Shown here in pieces: positions 45,286 through 58,076 of a stretch of DNA of 64,000 bases (the stretch's first letter is position 1; each line of letters opens with the position of its first letter). Source of the stretch: Lonicera japonica (taxonomy: Eukaryota; Streptophyta; Magnoliopsida; Dipsacales; Caprifoliaceae); assembly GCA_021464415.1 (NCBI GenBank), contig CM038466.1:32766833-32830832 (forward strand), in the 5' to 3' direction. The notes below the pieces were generated by a model. The model was given only the letters and a program-made list of their open reading frames with translations, was not told the DNA's origin and ran no database searches. A program made the translations under genes and the position numbers.

Positions 45286-47212
45286 TTCTTTTTTTAAATC
45301 TCTAATCAAACGAAACTTATATCAATACGGAATACAAACTTCTAATGACATATAATTTTATTGCTAAACTAAAATCAAGTATTTTTAATTCCATCAAACA
45401 CTCTTTGGCTGCAAATTCTGACAGTACACGTGGCACTCATCAACGGCTAAGAATAAGCTAGAGCTGGCAACGATAGTCACATGAATTGTATTACTGGCTT
45501 TGGTCATTCCTTTTATCAATGCTCCAGTCCCTGAACCTGCTCTCCAACTATGAAATAAATAGGATTTGACGTTTTCAGCATCAATTGACAAATAATTTTT
45601 GAACATCAAATTTCGTTATTTTGATATTTTCTTTTACATTCACTTTGATGACAGTGAAACACATTTTTAACTTGATGTGCCGCTACATTAAATAAAATAA
45701 TAAAAATAAACAATTGAAGAGGGAGTATCCACTCTCCAAAATTGAAGAGACAGAAAGCCTCTTTAAATTTAAGAATCTATTTCACTACTTCTCTTAGAAT
45801 TCTCTTAGAACTCATTATGATGACGTGACTCTTCAAAATAACTTTTTTTTTGGTGAACAAAGGAAAGACACAAAAAACCAAAAAAAACCAAAAAAAAAAG
45901 ATCAACGATAGTCGCAGCCGTAAGCCACTTTTCTCATGTCGCATTTTCATTCTTCAAGCACGATATCTAGGGAAACAAACAATCGAACTTCTTGGTCATC
46001 TTGTTCACTGCCTAATTTAGCAAGCACATCAACACAGCGGTTGGCTTCTCTCAGGATGTGGACTAACTTAGCTCCAATTTCATAGGTGAGCTCCTTGCAA
46101 TATTAGAGCACGATAGGGGTGGTTTTCCTTTTCTTTATTTTCCCGAATGAGGTTAACTGTAACAAGACAGTCAGTTTCAATTTCCACGGACCTCTAGCTT
46201 CTGTTTTGGCAGAGTTTGAGAGCATGACGGATTCCCCATAATTCAGCTTTCAAGGAGTAAAAGTAACCAATGTAACCACAAAACCCTTCTATCCATTTCC
46301 CTTGATCCGATCTGACGATGCCACCGAAACTTCCGCAGTTATTTTCCGGGTTGTGGCTTCCATCTGTCTTTATTTTAAGATAACCTGCAATAGAAAAAGA
46401 CCACCCAATGAGTTTATCATCTTTTGTGGGCCCAGCGTTAGCAATAGCTTCGAAAGCGTTCATGATATCTCTGGCGAGATTAACACAATTTTTGGCAACT
46501 AAACTCTCTCTTTGCACTACATTATTGAATTGTAAATCATTTCTCATTTTCCAGATAAGCCATAAGGTAGCAGCAAATAAAGCGGCCCAATTATCACAAG
46601 AAATCATGTTTTTACTATTAAGATTTGCATCAAGCCAAATAAAGAAATTTGTTTCACCATGCTCGAAAGAGTCAACACCCAAATTAACTTCCAAACTTTT
46701 ATAGTGCTCGGACATTAGCGAAAAATATGGCTAGCACTCTCGGTAAGACCGCAACTCTTGCGGTGGGGGTCTTGTGAAATGCCTCGTGAAGCAAAATTAG
46801 TTATGTAAGATAATGTCTTAAGGAGCCAAAGGAAGTGGGTAATTCTGTTAAGGAGTTTAAGCTTCCATAGCCAAGACAAGTTAGCGTCAGAGTTGGAGAT
46901 GGTGTCATTATTTTTTAGAATGTAATGATAGTAAGAGCCAACTGTGAAGCTGTTGGTTCCTGTGATGCTCCACGAAGGAGTGTCATTTTTATTAGTCAAC
47001 GCACTAGCAATGGGGAGGGCAATGCTAAGGACGTAAGGAATGAAGTATGTAGGGATAAGGGTGGAGATTTTGGGAATATTCCGAGCACCTCTTGGGGATA
47101 TAATATCAATGACGTTTAAGTCATTTGTAGCACTGTCATTAGTCCTCGTAGAAGTTTTGAAACAGCTTTTTCCACACCACCAATCCTCCCAAAGAGAAGT
47201 AGTGGCCCCATT

Positions 47213-49148
47213 ACCTATGTAACACCCCCGCCTTAATTAGTAGGATAACACCTGTAATTAAGACCTAGAGCGTTACTAACCCACCTTAGACGAGCTAAAG
47301 TAGGTTTGAAATAAATAATAAAATAATAAATCCAAGAAAATCATATAACCTGGAATAAACCACCATGGTATTCATGCTACGAGCGGTAATATAAAACATG
47401 AGTGCAATATACATCGATACACAGGCATGAAATCTAAAAGACATACACACTATATTAACATGTATTACATAGTAAACAACAACCCAGGCTAGCTGTGGCT
47501 TGCCATGTACACACATATACAACAAAAATGAGTCGGTATCAGAGATCCTCTATTTCGTTCCCGACCCAGTTGCCTCTTTTGTCGTATCCGTCTCCTAGAT
47601 ACCTGAATTGGTTTACATAAAAAGGGGTGAGTTCACAGCTCAGTAAGGGGGGTATAACATGCAATATTACGTATGAAACGTAATTAACTATTTAATTATA
47701 AATCATGGCTCAACTAATAAAATAATGCATGCATGTGCATATCCAGGTTACCTCCCTTGTGTCAACCATTATACCGAAAGAATACCAATGCCAAACCGAA
47801 TCATAATAATGATAATAACAATGGGCCTGACCGCCCCCAAGAGATACCGAAGCTGGGCCGAATCATAATCATAAGAAGAAGAACAGGCATGACCGTCCCA
47901 GAGAATAAGTCGAACATGATCACAATATAATATCATTCAGCCCATCAAAGATCATCATCATATCATAATATAATTGGACCACGTGTCCATTCATATCATT
48001 TCACAAAAACACTAGTGCTTTGCTGAGGCCTAAATTTTCGAGCTTCTCACCGCTGGCTCTAGACAGCCGACCTCATTGCTGTCCCCCGGGGGTTTAGGAA
48101 TTTTCAACCCAAGGGCACCGAGCCCTACTTATTTTCACATCGGCAAGCACTAGTCAATATATATTCCTTTCATCATCGAAGGGCCACAATAACAATCATA
48201 TCAAACCCATCACAGAATCATATCACATCCCAGAATAATTCAGCAGATATAAGAAGCTTTCGACACCAGAAATACAAGATATATGCCCACATGATAGGCC
48301 ATAAGAATAATCCGAACTTGCCAAAAAGTCTCCAAGAATTCGGTTGACACAATGACGATGCACAGTATGCATAACATGCTAATAAATGAATATTTGAAAC
48401 AACTTATGCCATATAACCACAACAAATCTTTATACATGTCCCTTGATGTATATAATTCATTAATTAATTAATTTCATAAATATAAAATATTTATACATCA
48501 AAGAGATATTTCATGTATATCAAATAATACAAATATATCAAATTTAATGGCATATCTTGCTTCAAATAACATACACATGGCTTTATAAATCACAAACATC
48601 ATCATCCTCATCATATAATAATTCTTAAAACAAAAACAATTAAAATATGATGATTCATATATAATAAAATTATACTATTAGCTTTTAAAATTAATTAAAC
48701 CCCTACCTCAGAATATTTAGCCCCAAATAATAAAATGTGAGTTGATACCCAAACCCCGACCGGTACAACTCTAAAATTCTTATACCGTTGCGTAGCCCTC
48801 AACGTATAGAACAATTTTCCCTTAAGGCTCGACTCGATTCGGCGGAGTTTTGATGACCAATTGCTAAGAAGAAATCTTCGTACCTATTTTCTTTATTTGT
48901 TTATGTCGCTCGGCAACGAAAATGAAAGCAAAAAGGAATGAAGAAAGTGGAGACAATTAGGTGGTGGAGGTCGGTGGTGTTAGAAAATAAAAAAATATAA
49001 CTTTTGCCTAATTACGACATTTAACCCTGAAGTTTCGTAACTTTATTGTTTTAACCCTGAACTTTTGCAACTTTACAATTTAGTCCATACTCAACCAAGA
49101 AATATGTGTCTAATTTACACTAATTATATTAAGGGGTATTACAACCTA
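47213..49148 (+). mobile_element. Solo LTR (or LTR-only remnant) nested in the LINE
   Basis: The segment at 47218-49143 (1926 bp) starts TGTAACACCCCCGCCTTAATTAG and ends CTAATTATATTAAGGGGTATTACA, so it has TG...CA ends and extended inverted similarity. It is flanked by the 5-bp duplication accta (47213-47217 and 49144-49148), as LTR retrotransposons make. The LINE sequence reads on across the duplication. No gag or pol sequence was found inside, so recombination between two LTRs is the likely origin. Strand is arbitrary. Confidence 0.75.
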
Positions 49149-50223
49149 TGTTCCATTTAACACAGTCAAGCATAATATCTTTGCAATTGCGTATCCCACG
49201 CCAAATGTGGGATCCGATTAAGTTATTCTTCCAAAGTGAGGGTTAGTCGGGATTTTGTACTTGTCTCTCATGACCTTAACCTAAAGGGTGTCCTTATCAT
49301 TCAGGATACGCTAGCCAAGTTTAAACATATTAGCAATATTATTATTAGCACAAGCTTTAATACCTAAGCCTCCATGGCATTTAGGTTTGCACACTTGCTT
49401 CCACTTAACAAGATGCACTTTGGCTTTATTTTCACTATGGCCCCAAAGGAAATCTCTAGTAATTTTGTCGATTTGAGAGCAAATGGAGGCAGGTATTTTT
49501 GTGGTTTGCATGGTGTAAGTGGGGATGGTAGAGGTAACTGCTTGAATAAGAGTAGTTCGACTAGCTAAAGAAAGAACACTAGATTTCCAACCACTAAGTT
49601 TATTCTTCATTTTTTGAATAATATGGTCAAAGTGGGATTTTTGCACACGACCATGAATGAGAGGGACTCCCAGGTAGGTGCCTAAGTCCTTGGTGGGACT
49701 CATACCACAAATTCTACTGAGATAAGCAACAATTCTAAGGAGGGTGTTAGGATATGTACATCTTGGATTTTTGGAAATGTACATGTTGACCAGAATAATT
49801 GCAAAAGATGTCAAGAGTCTCCATAACAGTCCTACAGTTATCCTCACCAGCTTTAATAAATAACATTAAATCGTTAGCAAACATAAGATGATAGATAGTA
49901 ATTCCGGAACTAGCCGTTTTAATGCCAATCCAATTGTTATTAAAGACTTTAGCATTAATCAAGTTCAATAGATACTTGAGACAAAAAATAAATAGGTAAG
50001 GGGAGAGGGGATTGCCTTGTCTAAGGCCTCTCTCGTGTGTGAAAGAGGGAAGAGGTTCACCGTTTCACAAAATAGAGGTATCACCTTGAGCAATGCAACT
50101 CATCACAAGGTTGATCTAATTAGGATCAAAGCCAAAAGAGTTAAGGCATTTGTGAAGGAAATCCCATTAAATTCTATCAAATGCTTTTTCGAGGTCGATT
50201 TTGAAAATCACACTGCCCATTGA

Positions 50224-50500
50224 TGGAGACAAAGCTGTTGTGCGGAATGAAGACAATTCAGAGCCATTCAAGTTCTAACAGGTCCAATTATAAGGTTACG
50301 GGCTAAAAAATTAAAGGCAGCGCTTAATGGATTAATTCAAGCTATTTGGGCTCAAGAGGAAGGTACAATTAAGCCCATTAAAGGGGAAAAACGTGGAGCA
50401 CAAAGTGGAGGCTGGATTACAATTATTCAAGCCCAAAGAGAGTGAAAAGACCATGTGTATGCGGCCCAAGAGTGTGGAGTCAAGCCCACACGTTTTTATC

Positions 50501-50558
<58 letters not shown>

Positions 50559-50835
50559 TTTAAGTAATTTAAGAGACTAGTTCTTATTTAATTAGAATTT
50601 GTTTGAGGTTTTCTTGTTGAATTGGTTTCTTGTTGTCTAAGTTTTCTATACCCTATTTAAAGGGGGTTAATTGTATTGTTTTAAAAACTAAGACTTTATT
50701 CATAATAATATTGAGAGATATTAATCCTCTTTAGTTCTTCATGAACTACTTGAACTTATCGGTTTGTCCGAAGCGTTCATCCAACTTATACGACCCACAG
50801 TGATATCGCATGAAACCCGCAAATACAACGAATTG
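50224..50835 (+). mobile_element. LTR-retrotransposon-derived insertion in the LINE RT
   Basis: This interrupts the LINE RT between HKKGNVAN and FKIDLEK. A plus-strand open stretch at 50276-50445 reads GPIIRLRAKKLKAALNGLIQ and then AIWAQEEG, which matches a phrase common near the 3' part of plant Ty3/gypsy polyproteins (GPITR.RAK). It is followed by LTR-like sequence (CTATTTAAAGGGGG at 50653). The exact ends and duplication were not resolved. Confidence 0.5.
50503..50557 (+). repeat. (ATT)n trinucleotide microsatellite
   Basis: About 18 uninterrupted ATT units, inside the gypsy-derived insertion. Confidence 0.95.
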
Positions 50836-53199
50836 GCTACATTACCTTTTTTATGTTTATGCTCAAGAGTATGGATAATCTCTTGAGTGATGATGACGTT
50901 GTCCGTGGTGTGGCAGCCAGGAATGAAATTAGCTTGAGAATGTCCAATAATGCTTTTGAGGAGGGGCCTGATACAATTAAATATTACCTTAGTAACCACT
51001 TTGTCAATGACATTACAGAGGGTTATTGGTCGGAAATTGTTAATAGTTTCAAGGTTGTCCATCTTAGAGATTAAAGTGATGAAACACTTGTTTAATTTGC
51101 TGGGAAAGTTCCAGTTTTGAAAGCAGATTTTTATAAAATTGAAAACACTAAATTGGAGGTCGTTCCAATATTTTTGAAAAAAATTTGGTTGGAAACCATC
51201 TGGGCCCGGGGCCTTCCATGGTTACATACTAAAAATGGCATTTTTTACTTCCAATAAACAAAGAAGATTAGTGATGGGTCTATTTTCATTATGGGTGATA
51301 ACTGAGCAGGGTGGAAAGGATATGTCAACGAGAGGGAGGGCATGATCCTCATTGAAAATGGTTTTAAAGTGGTTGGTGACGTGAGCGGCAAGGGAAGCTG
51401 TGTCATCAACCCTGGTCCCATCAATTTTGAGTTTTTCGATATTATTTCTTTTGCAGCAAACAATAGCAGATAAATGAAAGAACTTAGTATTATAGTCACC
51501 TTGGGTGATCCATTTAGCTCTCGACTTTTGGTGCCAAAGTTTTTCCTCCTCGCGGAGGACCGTTTGGAGGTCGTTTTTCAAAGTACGTTCTAGGATGTCT
51601 AGATTATGAGAAAAGTGTGCCTCTTGGGAGATTCGAATGCAACGCAGCCTGGCTTTTAGAATTTTCTTCTTTTGAAAAATGTTTCCAAAATTTCTTTATT
51701 CCAAACTATGGCATTGTTTTTAAAGTTAGAAAGATTGGAGTGAAGGTTGACACTATAGGACCAAGTAGAGAAAAAGATTTCATTAAATCTCAGGTGATCA
51801 ACCTAAGGGGCCAAAAGTCGAAAAGGGGAATTTTTACAGTTTCTAAGGGAAGAGTTGGAGACACCTTCCAGGATAATGAGCATAGGGCAGTGGTCCGAGT
51901 AGGATCTCAGAAGGTTTATGACGCTAGCATCTGGAATTTTTAGGCGCGAATCCAGGTTAACAAAGGCTCGGTTAAGTCTAACCAGAGTGTTAGCGAGACC
52001 CTCACGATTGTTAGACCAGGTGAGTCTCGGTCCAAAACAACCTAAGTCAACCAAGTTACAATTATTTATGTTGTCATTAAATATACCTGAGCGTCAACTT
52101 GATGAGCCTTGGAGGAAAGATCTTTTTTCAGAGTAGTTTGTATGGTCGTTGAAGTCGCCTATGACAAACCACGACAGATTACAACTTTCAGCAAACATGT
52201 TAAGGTTAGCCCAAACGTAGTCGCTAAGGCAGTGGTTTGGGCTTGCGTAGACGGCAGAGAGTAGCCAATCCTCATAGTTGGTTTTGGTGACGAGCAAGTG
52301 GATGACTTGGTCAAAGATGTGAATGGTTAGGGTTCCATATAACCCAAATACCACCAGTTCTTCTTCTTGGGTTAGAGTTAATAGCTTTAGTAAGATCGAA
52401 TTGGCTAAAATAGTTACCCATGCTTTGCAATCAAACTTTAGTTTCCATAAGGACTATAACTTCTGGCTTATGGTCATTAAAAAGGTCTTTCATCCGGTTC
52501 TTGAAGGTGTTGTTGCCAGCACTGCGGCAATTCCAGAATAGCACCGTCATAATAAAATGATTTGGAAGAAAGGGAGGGGGTATCAATCGGCCATGCTGTG
52601 ATCAATTATACACGGGACTATGTTTCTTCCGTTGTTGACATCGGCATTTCTTCGATGTGGTGTTGCCATGTCGTCTCCCTAAGAAGTTCTCTAGGGTTAC
52701 CCTAATTCTCACCTGGCTGACATTCCATATAACCTTTGTTATCACTGTCTCCTCATCTGATGCACTTAACGAAAATGCAATGGGGTTTTTCGAGATTCTG
52801 TACTTCCCCAAGAGGAGAAGGGGGGATTTGGGGGATCTGGGGGGTCTTTGGTTTTTTTTTGTTGGATGATCAGTTGCTCGAGGCCCAACTGGAAAACATT
52901 TGTGGGTGTTGATGATGGTTATGGTGGGGTAGGGTTTGCTGTAGTGAGGTTTTTTTGGTGGGTGGTTTCATGGTCAGAAATGTTTAAAGTGGGAGATGAA
53001 GCAGGGGGTTCAATTAGGGAGGGGTTAGATGAGGAGGAGGGGGTATCACGTGAAGTTTCAGTTTGAACACCAGATATTGTCAGATTATGGCTTTTTCTTA
53101 TTCAGTGAGTCTTTTTTTCTTGTAGGAGCTGAGGTACTGTTTCTTGAGCCGTGTAAGGTGGGTGGCTTTTTCACGTTTTGAGCCCTACACAAAAATAGA

Positions 53200-54569
53200 T
53201 TATGTGTTAGGAAATGAGATATTTGGATTTTCATAATTTAAATTGATGTCAGAGGTAGATATGTGTCTCGTAGTTGTATCATCAGTGTGTGCTTTTCTTT
53301 TCCCTTTATCGCTTCCTGGCCTACTGTTAAACCCAGCAAGAGATTGGAACCTGTTTTGGACTGAAGGTCCATTACTTTTAACGGTGAAACTTTTGCTCGA
53401 CCCACTAGTTTGTTTCCTTCTGGACCTAGATTGGGCTAGCATCCAAGGACCAAAATTTTGGTCTTCTTTATCATTACTAGGCTCGCTAACAGAATCAGTG
53501 GGTTTTGGTTGCCTCCACTAGGCCCTCCATGACCGATGTGGTTACTGTTAGTTTTTGCCCCATCCATTCCTCTAACCAGAGCCGATGCATTACTAACAGT
53601 CATTGGTTTTTCACGGCATAGTTCCATTCTATGCCCAACTTTCCCACAACTGAAACACAAAGAATGAATAAATTCATACTTGTCACGGTATTTTTTTCAC
53701 ATTTAAGGTGTAGCCTGTAATAATGGGTTTAGCAAGATCCACCATCACACAGGCTCTTGCAAATTGCCCCTATTTGAGGTTGCCGAGATAACATCAGTTT
53801 TAATAGGTTTACTTAATTTTTGGGCGATATGAAAGGGTGATTGTTTATCAAAGTACTCAACGGGGAGTTCCGGGAGCTTCAGCCAAACGGCCGTGGAGAT
53901 TTCCTTAGCCTGGGAGGGCTTAAAATTGGGTTCCCATTTCCTCACAATAAGGTAGTGGTTAAGGATGATCCACGAGCCGCCGGTGAAAACATGGTTATAA
54001 TCCTCCACCATATCGAACTTCACGAGATAAAAACCCTCATCCAAATCAATGATCGAGAAACCACCTTGAAGGTGCCAAGCAATTTTAACTCGATCACATA
54101 AGGCTTTATATCCTATGGTTCTACCCAATAGTTTGACTATAAGGCAGTCTTTCCATTTAGATCGGAGTTTATTGAGAAATTTAAGTGGAAAAACCAACGA
54201 TGGGTACATTGGGTCATCCTCCAGCAGTTGGGAGTTAAGATCAAGGTTTCGATTTGGGGATTCAAGAGAATCTTCCGTATTGTCATCACCTTCAACATCA
54301 GACCAAACATTTGCAGATTCATCGAAAAAGATTTCTTTAGGGAGATTGTTTGAAACAACATCTTTAAATGAAATAGGTTTGTTAATTGGAAAATTTTCAG
54401 AAGCAGAAGGGGTAGAAGTAGGTTTCTTCAGTGAGGGAGTGGAAGTCTCTAGAAAAAAACTTGCCTCTTCGGTCATAGCTGCTTCGGGCGGGTGCCTATT
54501 TTTGACTTTCTTATTGCTCCTTAGGAGATGATCTTCCTCTTCGGTGGATCTAGGGATGATTGTGTGCAC
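53200..54569 (-). pseudogene. LINE ORF1 (DUF4283, zinc-knuckle)
   Basis: Translation from 54569 (MHTIIPRSTEEEDHLLRSNK) stays open for 274 codons. A polar N-terminus is followed by a DUF4283 domain at about residues 130-240, with phrases IGYKALCDRVKIAWHL, FDMVEDYNHVFTGGSWII and HYLIVRKWEPNF. After a break the frame resumes at 53660 with a CCHC zinc knuckle, CFSCGKVGHRMELC, and a Ser/Lys-rich tail down to about 53200. Such proteins bind LINE RNA. The zinc knuckle is intact here, but one or more frameshifts separate it from the DUF4283 part, so the ORF as it stands is broken. Confidence 0.75.
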
Positions 54570-54670
54570 CGGAAAGGGGGGATTGGAGTTTCCGGGGTAT
54601 TAGTGAACTAAGGGGACAGACTTACTCTCTCTTGGTCCATAACGAACTTTTTTCTGCATCCTTCAAAATA

Positions 54671-56456
54671 TTTATAAATAGTCTTTTAAAGAGCCCATTC
54701 GAAATACACTAACAATCTATTAATCGACAAATATTAATCAGTCTATTTTTAAACCCATTGTTTAGCCTAACCTAATGTTTTAAACAACCAAAACGTATGT
54801 TCAATATATTTTTATACTGAAAATTTTAAAAGTAGACGGGATTGAACCGGCTTGTTTTTAATTTTTTAAAAAATATTGTTTGATCTTATTTTGATCTCGG
54901 CCAAATAATTTTTTAACAAATTAAACTCAAGATCATATGTGAAAATAATCCAATCGCAAATGTCAGTGTGATTTAAAAACAGTTCAAAAATTGAACTGTG
55001 AACACTCCTAAAAACAACATATCAATATAACAAATAATGTACGAACATATAAAGTACATCCTTAAATATTACTTAATAATTTTTCTTGATTTTTTTTTAC
55101 ATAATTCTATAGTAATGATGAATCTTATTGAATTGATCTTAATTAGTAGATTTTAAATAATTTATTTTTAATTAATTTATTTTAAGTTATGGCATTTTTA
55201 ATGTAGAAAAAATTATTGGTGTGTGAGAGTTTATGATGTATATATTATTAGTGTGAGTATTTTAACTTTGATGTGACATCTTGATGTGTGTATAAAACTC
55301 ATCAATAGTGTAAAACTAATGCATACTAAAATGTGTGTATTTTTAATCATTAGATTCTTATACTTTTTGAAAAAAATTTATTAAAAATGGTGTTTTGTAA
55401 TATAGATATATATATCATATTTTTTATATGAAACGCTCTGTATGGATTATCATTTTTTTAAACACAGTGATAGTCCATACGGACTAGTCCATATTAGAAA
55501 TTTTTCATATATATATATATATATATATAATTATATAATAAGCTACAATAATTTTTAAAATTTTAAAAATGAAATAAATCTTTTTAAATCTTTTTTTAAT
55601 AGTTTACTAAATTTCGTCACTAGTTACGACCGAGACTGAGTGACTCTACATAGATTTTCTTTAGACAAGTAATTGTAACTTGTGTCAAATATTAATCCCT
55701 TTTTCTTTTTAGCAAAACTATTAACCCCCTAAAAATTTATTTTGCAATTTTAACTATCCAATTCTTCTTTTTTATCATGTTATACAAAAATATTTATATT
55801 AAAAAATTTCTTTAAAAGTTATAAAACAAACCCTTTATTTTAAAAGATAAAATATATTAAGTTTTATGTGATAGAGTTATATATGTATCACTTTTTCATT
55901 ATACCCACTTACAATTTACCTTTTTAATAAAATTTAGTAGATATAATCTAATCTAGTCATTGTAATGATCATTTTCATCAAATTTTATTAAAAACTATTA
56001 TATTTACGCTTTTAAGTGGGCAGTTTTTCCTTTTTATTAAAAAGATGATTCTCCTCTTTATAGCATGATACTCTATAATATATGTTCTTATCAATAAAAA
56101 TATCTTACAAAATTTTAACTTTGTGGGATAGTTCTAGATCAAAATTCTTTTAAAAGTAAGGTGATTTAGCGCAAAGAAATTAAGAGATTTTTGTCATTAA
56201 GTCAGCAAATTGCTGTAAATCAGTAAAGTTTGATAAATTTGTAATAAAAGTGCTTTACTGAGAAAATGTAGTAGTTAAAGAGAACTTGTTATTTACTTTT
56301 TCAATTCAACAAAAGAAAATATGTTTATACTTTGGAATTTACTCAAACTTATCATTATATTTTATTTTCATGTATCCAAAAATTGCTTGATTTCTTCTCA
56401 AAAAAAATAAAAAAATTGCTTGAATTAATGAGGGTTGGTTATTGTTGTTTTTGCAG
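54671..56456. other. AT-rich interval, no recognised gene
   Basis: No gene is recognised. A (TA)n run lies at 55508-55530. A stretch near 55190-55215 is the complement of a phrase in the MITE at 44826-45282 (ATGGCATTTTTAATGTAGAAAAA). Confidence 0.45.
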
Positions 56457-56731
56457 GTGCAGCAACAGACCAAGATATTGCATACGTACTAATGATGCTG
56501 GCTTTGACACTTACCTACATTATTCTTTTTTTTGGTTCCCCACGGGGTGTCCGGGCCAGCTTTCGCGCACCTCGACTAATCTCCGCTCGCGGTTCGTGGC
56601 TGCCGCTGGCCAAACATTATTTTGACAACGCCGGGGTTCGACCTTGGGAACTCCAAGTCGACCCAAGGTTGTCCCAGTGGCAGCCTTATACCACTGGGCC
56701 AAGAGGCTTGGTTACCTACATTATTCACTGA
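56457..56731 (+). CDS. Candidate last exon of the unrecognised gene, with exonised SINE
   Basis: After a T-rich tract and the acceptor TTTTTGCAG, the frame reads GAATDQDIAYVLMMLALTLTYII. The first G is completed in phase 1 by the donor at 28246 (DVM-G). A SINE then adds 62 codons plus a 5-codon duplicated target. The original end TYIIH-stop follows at 56731, still in frame. Without the SINE the exon would encode about 24 residues, with a second hydrophobic segment, and then stop. Linkage to the exon at 28246 across 28 kb is inference from phase and hydropathy. It could belong to another gene or be a relic. Confidence 0.4.
56511..56726 (-). mobile_element. tRNA-derived SINE, 186 bp, 15-bp duplication
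   Basis: The element at 56526-56711 lies on the minus strand. Its head has CTTGGCCCAGTGGTATAAGG (A box), then GGTCGAACCCC (B box; plus 56632-56643). It ends GCCCGGACACCCCGTGGGG and a short A-rich tail, like the conserved 3' end of many angiosperm SINEs. The duplication ttacctacattattc flanks it perfectly (56511-56525 and 56712-56726). Its length is a multiple of three. Confidence 0.88.
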
Positions 56732-57799
56732 TGTAAACTAATTCTTTTGGAGTGTATTTTTTATTTTATTTTTACACAAACAAATTTCTTCAAACCCTAT
56801 TCTTTAGATTGTAAAGATTGACAATTTATTTTTATTTCTTAGAATTTTTGGACCTTCTTATTTACGTCTCAATTGTGCATTTTTCATTACTGACTTCGCT
56901 TGCACAAGCGCAATTAAATACACTTACAATGCTACAACTATGTATTGATAATGAGTTTGATCCCCCACCCTTTTCAAATTATTAGTACGTCCTAAATGGA
57001 AAATATTATGAAGTAAAATAAGTTTATCTAATTATTACACCATGTACAAATAATTTGTTGTAAGAATAAATATTGTTGAAGATCACAATAACACAAGTTG
57101 TTCTTCTTAAACGTAAATAATGCCCGAATGAATGAATAATTTGTAATCTATATAATAAGGGGCAATGAATTAAAATCCTAAAATGAAATAAAAGATTGCG
57201 TGACTGAAATTGCAAGTTTTGGTGAATAGTGCCTACTACCTAGCATATATGAAAAAACCATAGATCATAGACACAACTAACTCCATCTAGATATGGATAT
57301 GCCGATCATTTAGAATGGCGATCATTCGTAACTAGGATGGTGAGTAAGCGAGAGTAAATTTCTATAACATTGCATCATAAGATGGTGATTAACAAAGTAA
57401 GCAGAAAATGCAGCTATTAATTAGTAGTGATAGCCAAAACAACATAGTTTATCGTCTCTCACCCTGCACCTTGTAGAATTGTACAAAACACAACAAATTA
57501 CAAGCTAATGGGTCAAGACTTAACAGTTTCGGACCACTAAAAAGCTATTCCATTAAATGAAATGATGCTAATGGTTGACCAAAACTGAGTCATAAAAGTC
57601 AGGATTGGTTCATACAAGTGAAAACACGCTTTAAATACAACAGAAAACCAATAGGTCTCAAATTCCAAGCCATTCATTTGGATGGCTGGATTTCAAGAGC
57701 ACTACAGAGTAATTTTACCAACTCATGATGATCCAAATGTTTTTACAGCAAAATAACCAGTAATATTACATACATTTAGAAGTCGGAGGGGAGGGGTGC
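56732..57799. other. Non-coding interval
   Basis: No gene or element was recognised here. This is the region downstream of both the candidate last exon (plus) and the VPS32 gene (minus). Confidence 0.4.
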
Positions 57800-58076
57800 A
57801 AACAATGGGCTAATAAGTTCTTTTATTTGCGACAATATGCTCGCATACATTGATATAGGTAAGAGCTGGAGCAACGAGGCATCTAATGCGACACAACAGA
57901 TGGAGGAAGACCAATACAGAGATATACATACCAAGAAGTAGAATACAAGTTTAAACGCTCCAGTTTCTTCCGTAGCTCTATGTACACAACAGCCAGTTCA
58001 GCCATAAAAAGCCACACAAAAATCTCCATGTGTGAGAAACCAATCTTTGTAATATTCATCTCTGCCACTATTGTAC
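57800..58076 (-). other. Probable 3'-UTR exon of the VPS32 gene
   Basis: On the minus strand a CTTTTGACAG acceptor lies just before 58076, and an AATAAA signal lies at 57827-57822. The donor would be CAG|GTGCTT just after the VPS32 stop (59139). An open frame at 58137-57883 has no recognisable domain and includes the presumed intron end. The model is inference from splice and poly(A) signals. Confidence 0.4.

Larger units (their letters stand above)
46194..52550 (-). pseudogene. LINE ORF2 (endonuclease, RT, zf-RVT, RNase H), interrupted
   Basis: It starts MTVLFWNCRSAG at 52550, the usual endonuclease opening. VIGDFNDH follows near 52150, and DLGCFGPRLTWSNNR near 52045. RT begins near 51060 (NFRPITLCNVIDKVVTKVI), and then an insertion splits it at 50224-50835. 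RT resumes with FKIDLEKAFDRI (50200). The active-site word reads FAND instead of YADD (about 49880), which would be inactive. zf-RVT (CGLTESASHIF, then CP) is near 46730 and the RNase H-like end (IKTDGSHNP, GGIVRSDQGKW) is at 46380-46280. A solo LTR splits it at 47218-49143. Confidence 0.8.
45831..54670 (-). mobile_element. Full-length but dead LINE (L1-like) with nested insertions
   Basis: The minus strand runs ORF1, endonuclease, RT, zf-RVT, RNase H. It ends in an A run (T run at 45842-45851 on the plus strand). The 10-bp duplication cttcaaaata flanks it (45831-45840 and 54661-54670). Removing the 1.9 kb LTR and the roughly 0.6 kb insertion leaves about 6.3 kb, a normal full length for a plant L1. 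Point stops and frameshifts are present in ORF2. Confidence 0.85.

Noticed and set aside
46302..46704. Plus-strand frames of 66 and 98 codons
   Set aside because: They are shadows of the zf-RVT/RNase H part of the LINE on the minus strand.
53841..54531. Plus-strand frames of 86 and 138 codons
   Set aside because: They are antisense shadows of the long LINE ORF1 on the minus strand.
56526..56711. Independent small gene from the open frames on both strands
   Set aside because: The frames cross a clear SINE with a perfect 15-bp duplication; the sequence is transposon, even if it may be exonised.
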